A stretch of DNA of 64,000 nt, from the NCBI GenBank assembly GCA_948567375.1, contig OX419759.1, forward strand, positions 42,447,493 through 42,511,492, written 5' to 3'. The position numbers and the translations under genes are program-made. This document shows, piece after piece, positions 58,733-64,000 of the stretch (positions within the stretch are counted from its first letter, which is position 1; the number at the start of each line of letters is the position of its first letter). This DNA is from Lunularia cruciata (lineage: Eukaryota > Streptophyta > Marchantiopsida > Lunulariales > Lunulariaceae). A model generated the notes under the pieces. That model saw only the letters and a program-made list of their open reading frames with translations. It was not told the origin of the DNA and ran no database searches.

Positions 58733-61330
58733 GAAGTTCGACCTCAACACAGCACAGAAGTTTCTACGGAGTTTCAGAAGACAGATCAGAGGAGAGTAAG
58801 AGGCGATAATTTCGACCACGACGTTGGTGGAGGAGTCTCCTGTCCACATGTGTCACGGTCCTTAAGGCTCCCGTTTCCAGGTGGTATAGGGTCCAGGAAA
58901 AGAGGCTTTGAAGAAGTCACTTGGTTAAGTGCTGTGTCTTGCATCTCACTAGCATCATGCGACTTAACAACCGAAAGTCATGAGCTTCAAACCCGAGTGC
59001 AGAAAGGAGATCCAAAACAGAGATCTGTGATAACCAAAATTGGGCTCCAGGCATGGAGACGCTTAACAGACTCTTTGAAGAGCAAAAGCACCGGCAGAAA
59101 TCTTTTGTATCTTATCTAAGGCAGAGCTGGCAGGGACAGACAAAAGTCTAATGTTAATACGGTGCCAGCAAGTGATAAGTCGATAAGATGCTGTTTTAGT
59201 GAGTAGATAGAGGGTAGGAGAGTGTCATGGAATTAGTGCTAGTGCTGGATATAGGATGCCGAGATTATAGGTGCAGAGAAGTTACATGTAATTTCAGGCT
59301 GTGACCAGCTAAACGAGAAAATAAAATCAACGATGCACAGATAAAGTTCATAGAGTTGTAAGAAATTGGATGCACTGTCGAATGTGTTCGATTCCAGCTT
59401 CAAAATTTAATCCAATCTGTGAAGCTGAAGAAACGTACGAAGCACTTTCAAATTTAGGAAATCAGAATTGATGGTTGATCTTTGATGTTGCTTTTCTTAT
59501 TCTGCGTTTAGTTTTCTAGATTATGAGATCACCCACCGCAGTTGAAAAGACTTCGAGATAGATTTTGTGATAGTGTTAACAATTGGGTTCTGTAGGCACG
59601 CAGGAACATTAACATTGTTCAAAGAATGACACATGCCCTTGCGAGGCCCCAAATCATGAATAGAAACGGGATTCCTTGACGCTGGATCCCTGGTAGCACG
59701 TGTACATCCGTAGTGATTCACAGAATTTCAGTCAATGTACATATAGCTCACACTAGTCGTACTCCCGAAGTACTTGCGGAATGAAAATGAACGGAATGCG
59801 GTTTTTTCCCCCTGGGTATGTCCTAGCTCGAGCGATACATCCCACATACAGCATTAACTGTGGAGCATATATAACAATATCGGAACAACTTGGAACACCC
59901 TTAATTCAGTGGCAATGTTCCAGCTGTGCCATTCTTCTAGACGAATAGTGAGCTAGCATAACACCTCGACACCTTAGCTCACGGTATATGTGTTCGCAAG
60001 TTACAACTAGCTATAGCAAACACCAATTATTGAATGAGATTCAGAATTCTTAATTCAGAATGATTTGTCCGATTTACTGGATTCATAAATGGTGCACTGT
60101 CAGTGCGACTGCGTTATACCAACTGTTAGTTAGCTATAGAGAGTGCGACATGTATACGAGATACGTGTGGATGACTTAGACGAGTCATTCTGGTAGTCCG
60201 ATGCCAGTTTCTTACATGATGACCAATGGTAGCCGAGTAAAGATCCGATGTCTTTTGATGTCGATTATCGTATCGACCTTCTGGATTATTTCCGGAGGCA
60301 CATCCATTATTTTGAAATGAATCAGTGGAGGAATGGACTTGCTTCTCACCTCCACCAGTTTCAGGCATTGAAGAATCATCCATTTGAGTTATATGGATAT
60401 GGAATCAGCGGAGTTGCTCTGATCCTGCGTAGAGTTTACACTCTTACTGGATTGGAGCGGCGCAGATGGTGTGTTCTTGGGTGCTATGTTTCTCGATTTT
60501 CAATCATAATCTTGCCCGCATGAGAGTACAGGATACAAAACAAACGTGTATGTTGTCCACCTAGACGACGCGATACATAGGATATCAACGATTCTTTGAC
60601 GTGGATATCTTTTGATTGCCTCCAGAGAGCTACACTGAAAATTATTGGACATGTCTTGAATCTACTCCACGATTCCTGTAATACAGTACATGGAGTATCC
60701 CGGCAGCTGCCATATCTGAATAGGGGTACCTGTTAATATTTGCAAACAACACTATGAGACGTTCCATCTAGTTGATTGGTGTTGCTCATTGGAGTACTTA
60801 GAATCAGACATCAACACTGAGATGGACCAAAGACCATGCCTGGTCTTTGGTTCCATATTTATCGTACCTAGATCCATTACTCTGTTCTGCTAATCATGAC
60901 GAGGACTAAAGAATCATGGCTCAAGTTCTCTTGTTAGGGTTCGTAAGAAAGAAATGAACTGGTCCTAACGAATCGGAGAATGGATAGAGTTTCTGTAGCT
61001 GTTAATAGTAATGCACACCTACAGAACTGGAATCATTCTGGATTGTACAACGCCTGATAGGTCTCAATTGCAAGACTACTGGATACCCGATTCATTGAAT
61101 CGAAGACCACCTTCAGTTTAATAATGTTCCTCTACAATGATGGTATATCCTATTTGTATATCCTATTTGCGGATGTAACTTGTGACTTATCCGTCCTGAA
61201 ATTTAAGCAAGAGCTTGCCCTTTTCGTATAAGGTACAAGTTTACATATAAATCATCGAACAAATTATTAACGGCTGGTTTTAATGATTGTTCACTCGCTA
61301 AAGCTCTAACCATTTGAAGAGGTACCACCC
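58733..61330 (+). other. LBD downstream region, copy 2 (no gene seen)
   Basis: Colinear with 5592-8190. About 1-2% different by eye, with small indels. No supported feature. Confidence 0.5.
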
Positions 61331-61407
61331 AAAGAAGGGCATGGGACTGGATTGTGCCAAACGAGTGACTCCATTCGTTTTGCACAATCTTGTCCCATGC
61401 CGTCTTT
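61331..61407 (+). ncRNA. Strong hairpin, miRNA-precursor-like or mini-MITE (copy 2)
   Basis: Arms 61338-61365 and 61374-61401 with an 8-base loop. The same two mismatches as copy 1, and one G-U pair replaced by A-U, so pairing is kept or improved despite base change. Interpretation as for 8192-8268. Confidence 0.4.
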
Positions 61408-61508
61408 CCTACAAAGAGAGAATGCGGTTGTTCTTTGAAGCACATTGCTCATGTAGTATAATCTATCTACTCCACATCCGGTCTGTGGTTGTACAATTGA
61501 TTAGTCTC

Positions 61509-61516
61509 TATAAATA
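61509..61516 (+). promoter_or_regulatory. Candidate TATA box (TATAAATA), copy 2
   Basis: Identical to 8370-8377, with the same pyrimidine-rich downstream context. No supported gene follows. Confidence 0.3.
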
Positions 61517-63611
61517 CTTCTCTTTGATGGATCCATAGATATACATTTCTAGCTCATTATCATTATTCTTGTTTTATCAATTGTTCTCTCCTGCATCTAC
61601 TATGGCTTGTTCTGTAGTCTCTATCTCATTAACAATCCTTTAAGTCTCTTTGATTTGAAAACAATCATTATCTTGCATTTCCAAATCAATAAATTGTCCC
61701 CATTGAATCAACTAATGCATACTATATCTCCTTGTTCCCATTGTGTTCCAATTTTCCCTCAGATCTGAAAAATCTCTTCTAGTATCTCACTGTCTCTGCA
61801 TTTCGAGAAAAAGCTTCTATCACTCTCGATGCATTGCGAAATGTGTATCCATAACCTATCAAACACTTTCATAAATACCGATGCAAATCTATGTAACATT
61901 TACAACATACAACAAATACAAAAAAGGATACAAAATACTTCCTCTTATTGCAAATCTAGTTGCATGAAGTGAGGAATGGAAAACTGTAGGCTAGTATGCA
62001 GGTTCTAAGTTAATGAAAGATTTGATCGTGTTGCTTGGCTGCTTCTCCAAATTACTACTCTCTCGATCTTGCTGCTCAAGCTTCTTGACTAAACTGCAAA
62101 CATCTTGATGAAATAAACGACTTCCTCAAAGGCACGACCTAAATACTCTAACTCTAACGAATTGGATATTAGGTGCTATCTATAAACTCTTAACACCTCT
62201 AGGATAGGTACATGCTATATCAATGTTATATGTACTTCTCTCTGACATGTACTCTCAACAAGGGATTTGGGGGTAATGTAAAAAAGCAGTAACTATTTGT
62301 ACAGTACTTGAGGAAAAAGTTGATGGACATGATAAGTGTATGCGATAAGGGATATTTTATGGTACCCGGACTACATCCACCCTCACTAGATCAGAAGAAG
62401 AAAGATGATTCGTTATATTTTATGGTAGATTGAGGCTTACCGACGGGTTTCTAAGCTTTAGTTAGAGAGAAATAATGAATATCCACAAGTTAATACTCTT
62501 CCACCTCTAAAATGACTAATTATATTATAATTAGCTCTAACTAATCTAACACGTAAACATCAACCCACCATTGAAATAGAAATTTCTTCCAAACAATGCA
62601 GGCTGGACTACAAACGAGTAAATTTCTTTTTCGTATTCGTACTATTCATATATGTAAAAGTCTTCTTTTACAATACTCTAACAGAAATTACGCGGGCAGT
62701 GGTTCGGGGCCCGTCAGAAGTTAGTAAATTTCCCATTTGAATTCCCCGATGTCCTTTAAAACATGGAACTCGTGTCACCGTCCACGGAGCGATCCTCAGG
62801 CAATCATTGGGGCTTCACTCCCAATCACGCTGGGGAAGGGCCTCCAAATCTCCCAGGGGGCGGAGTCTCTTGTGAGAAAGTTCAGGTTGACCACAGTGGC
62901 CACGGTTATCTTGAGGCCTAGATGGACTTCCTGGTTAACAACAAGAACCCGGTTGCCTTCGGTCAAGCACCGTCCATTTCGGGCGGAAAGCAAACCATCT
63001 CCGTACCAAAGATGTGTGGTGCCCGTGGGTTGGGAAGTCACGTCATCACCTATATGTTCATGCAAAGGGTTCGTTCTAATGTCGAATTCGTAGCTAGAAG
63101 CACCTTCTGCGCTGGACTATTCCCAAAACCAAATTTCCTCGTGCCCAGAAGTGCATGGTTTATACTAATGATATCACCCTCTGTTCATATATAATCCAGA
63201 AGAAAACACTGTCAAAGAGTACACAACGAAGGAAAATTAAGATCTGGGTGAGTCTTCGTTTGCTTCTTCCTTCTCTTTATTATGGCAATAAATTCAACAA
63301 GTTTTGTAAGAGAAATTCTATTTGCAGTGAAGATGAAACAGATCAGATGTATTCGGTGGATACTTCTTTTAAGATTAAAAGACATCTTTGCTTAATCGGT
63401 GATCAAACTCAAAACCAAGACTTTTACCGAAGCTGCAAGGAATAAACCCTGAAAGGAATAAAGATAAAAGTAAACATGAGTGTGTTATCATTGTGAAAAT
63501 TGTAAGCAACCAAATTTTGTCAAAGTCAATGATAGCCAAACACAAGGCCCAGGATTAGAAGCAGAGGGGGCCCAGGTTATCTGCATAAGGGTCACTAAAG
63601 TCACTTATCCC
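61517..63611 (+). other. Duplicated intergenic sequence, copy 2
   Basis: Matches 8378-10546 with several small deletions (for example near 62170, 62550 and 62815). Nothing further recognised. Confidence 0.4.
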
Positions 63612-63654
63612 ACTGGAATTTTGTCCGGAAAGTTCTCTTACTTTCTAGAGAGGT

Positions 63655-63670
63655 CCCGACAATAGAACCA
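63655..63670 (-). other. Primer-binding site, probable tRNA-Glu
   Basis: On the minus strand it reads tggttctattgtcggg, 13 of 16 matching the expected complement of the plant tRNA-Glu 3' end. All three differences are C-to-T or G-to-A. It lies five bases inside the LTR end at 63676. Confidence 0.55.
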
Positions 63671-63675
63671 AAAAG

Positions 63676-64000
63676 TGAGTTGGCATACCTCTCACTTTGA
63701 TAAACCTCTAATAGCTATTAAGATAACACACCATAGATTTAGAAGACAAAGAACACCAAATCCATCATATGGCTCCAATGATAGAACTCTAAGTCACCTC
63801 CAAGACTCAAGATATTTACTCACTAGAGAGTTCAATGAGAGACAGATAATTGCAATGAAAAGATCATGAGTACCTTCTCATCCCTAGTTTATATATTTGT
63901 GAAAACTTCACACACAAAAATTACTTATTACCTAAGAAATTCAAGTTACTAGGCTAAAAGCCAAATAAAGTCAAAAAATTCTAAAGTAATATCCCAGCAC
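63676..64000 (-). repeat. LTR (3' part) of a subtype-B Ty3-like element, cut by window end
   Basis: Read on the minus strand it matches 25550-25857 closely and ends …ccaactca. The internal leader (63612-63675) abuts the broken end of copy 2. The remainder of the LTR is outside the window. Confidence 0.8.

Larger units (their letters stand above)
52950..63611 (+). repeat. Segmental duplication, copy 2 (LBD-containing unit)
   Basis: It matches copy 1 (1-10546) in the same orientation. The bases just left of it (about 52880-52949) also match the inverted copy near 19260-19340, so the unit extended further left than window position 1. The match ends at 63611 against internal sequence of an LTR element. 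Confidence 0.9.

Noticed and set aside
1-64000. tRNA, rRNA, snRNA genes, CRISPR arrays or bacterial-type operons
   Set aside because: No cloverleaf with A/B boxes, rRNA block, direct-repeat array or operon-like gene series was seen on either strand. The tRNA-like signals are only LTR primer sites.

Overview
This window reads as nuclear DNA of a land plant with a large, retrotransposon-rich genome. A gymnosperm would fit, but this is only inference from the density of old LTR elements and the scarcity of genes; no sequence marker here fixes the taxon. The only gene that looks intact is an LBD (LOB-domain) transcription factor. It occurs twice, at 4935-5591 and 58076-58732, with three amino-acid differences.

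Layout. 1-10546 is copy 1 of a >10 kb duplicated unit made of a decayed repeat, the LBD upstream region, the LBD gene, and a downstream region with a 28-bp-arm hairpin and a TATA box. 10547-14603 is single-copy in this window and holds a broken calmodulin-like EF-hand pseudogene (11860-12302). 14604-19340 is an inverted, internally deleted third copy of the unit. It keeps the LBD upstream region and start codon but has lost the rest of the coding sequence. 19341-21250 holds the 3' end of a Ty1/copia element (minus strand) with a 58-bp triplication.

22000-52820 is a nest of LTR elements. It contains a decayed Ty3-like element with an LTR, primer-binding site, pre-gag zinc-motif ORF, gag and protease but no reverse transcriptase (25157-29012). 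A related LTR (29569-32107) is split by a 1850-bp minus-strand TG...CA insert with an AATAT target duplication. A 7.1-kb Ty3-like element (32764-39879) has LTRs differing by about 1% yet a badly damaged gag-pol. A solo LTR of that family lies at 49398-50089 on the minus strand. The surrounding host sequence is unknown elements encoding coiled-coil-like protein remnants (32.1-32.8, 39.9-41.7, 43.3-45.2, 46.7-51.0 and 51.0-52.8 kb). A (TA)39 microsatellite lies at 46604-46681.

52950-63611 is copy 2 of the LBD unit, in the same orientation as copy 1. It is followed at 63612-64000 by a minus-strand LTR of the 25.2-kb type, running off the window.

No operon-like or defence-like gene cluster is present. 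The points most worth follow-up are the three-copy LBD unit with uneven divergence, the start-codon-retaining deletion in the inverted copy, the conserved miRNA-like hairpin, the pre-gag ORF with two Cys/His motifs, and a recently inserted element that already looks incapable of self-mobilisation. All percentages and alignments were made by eye.
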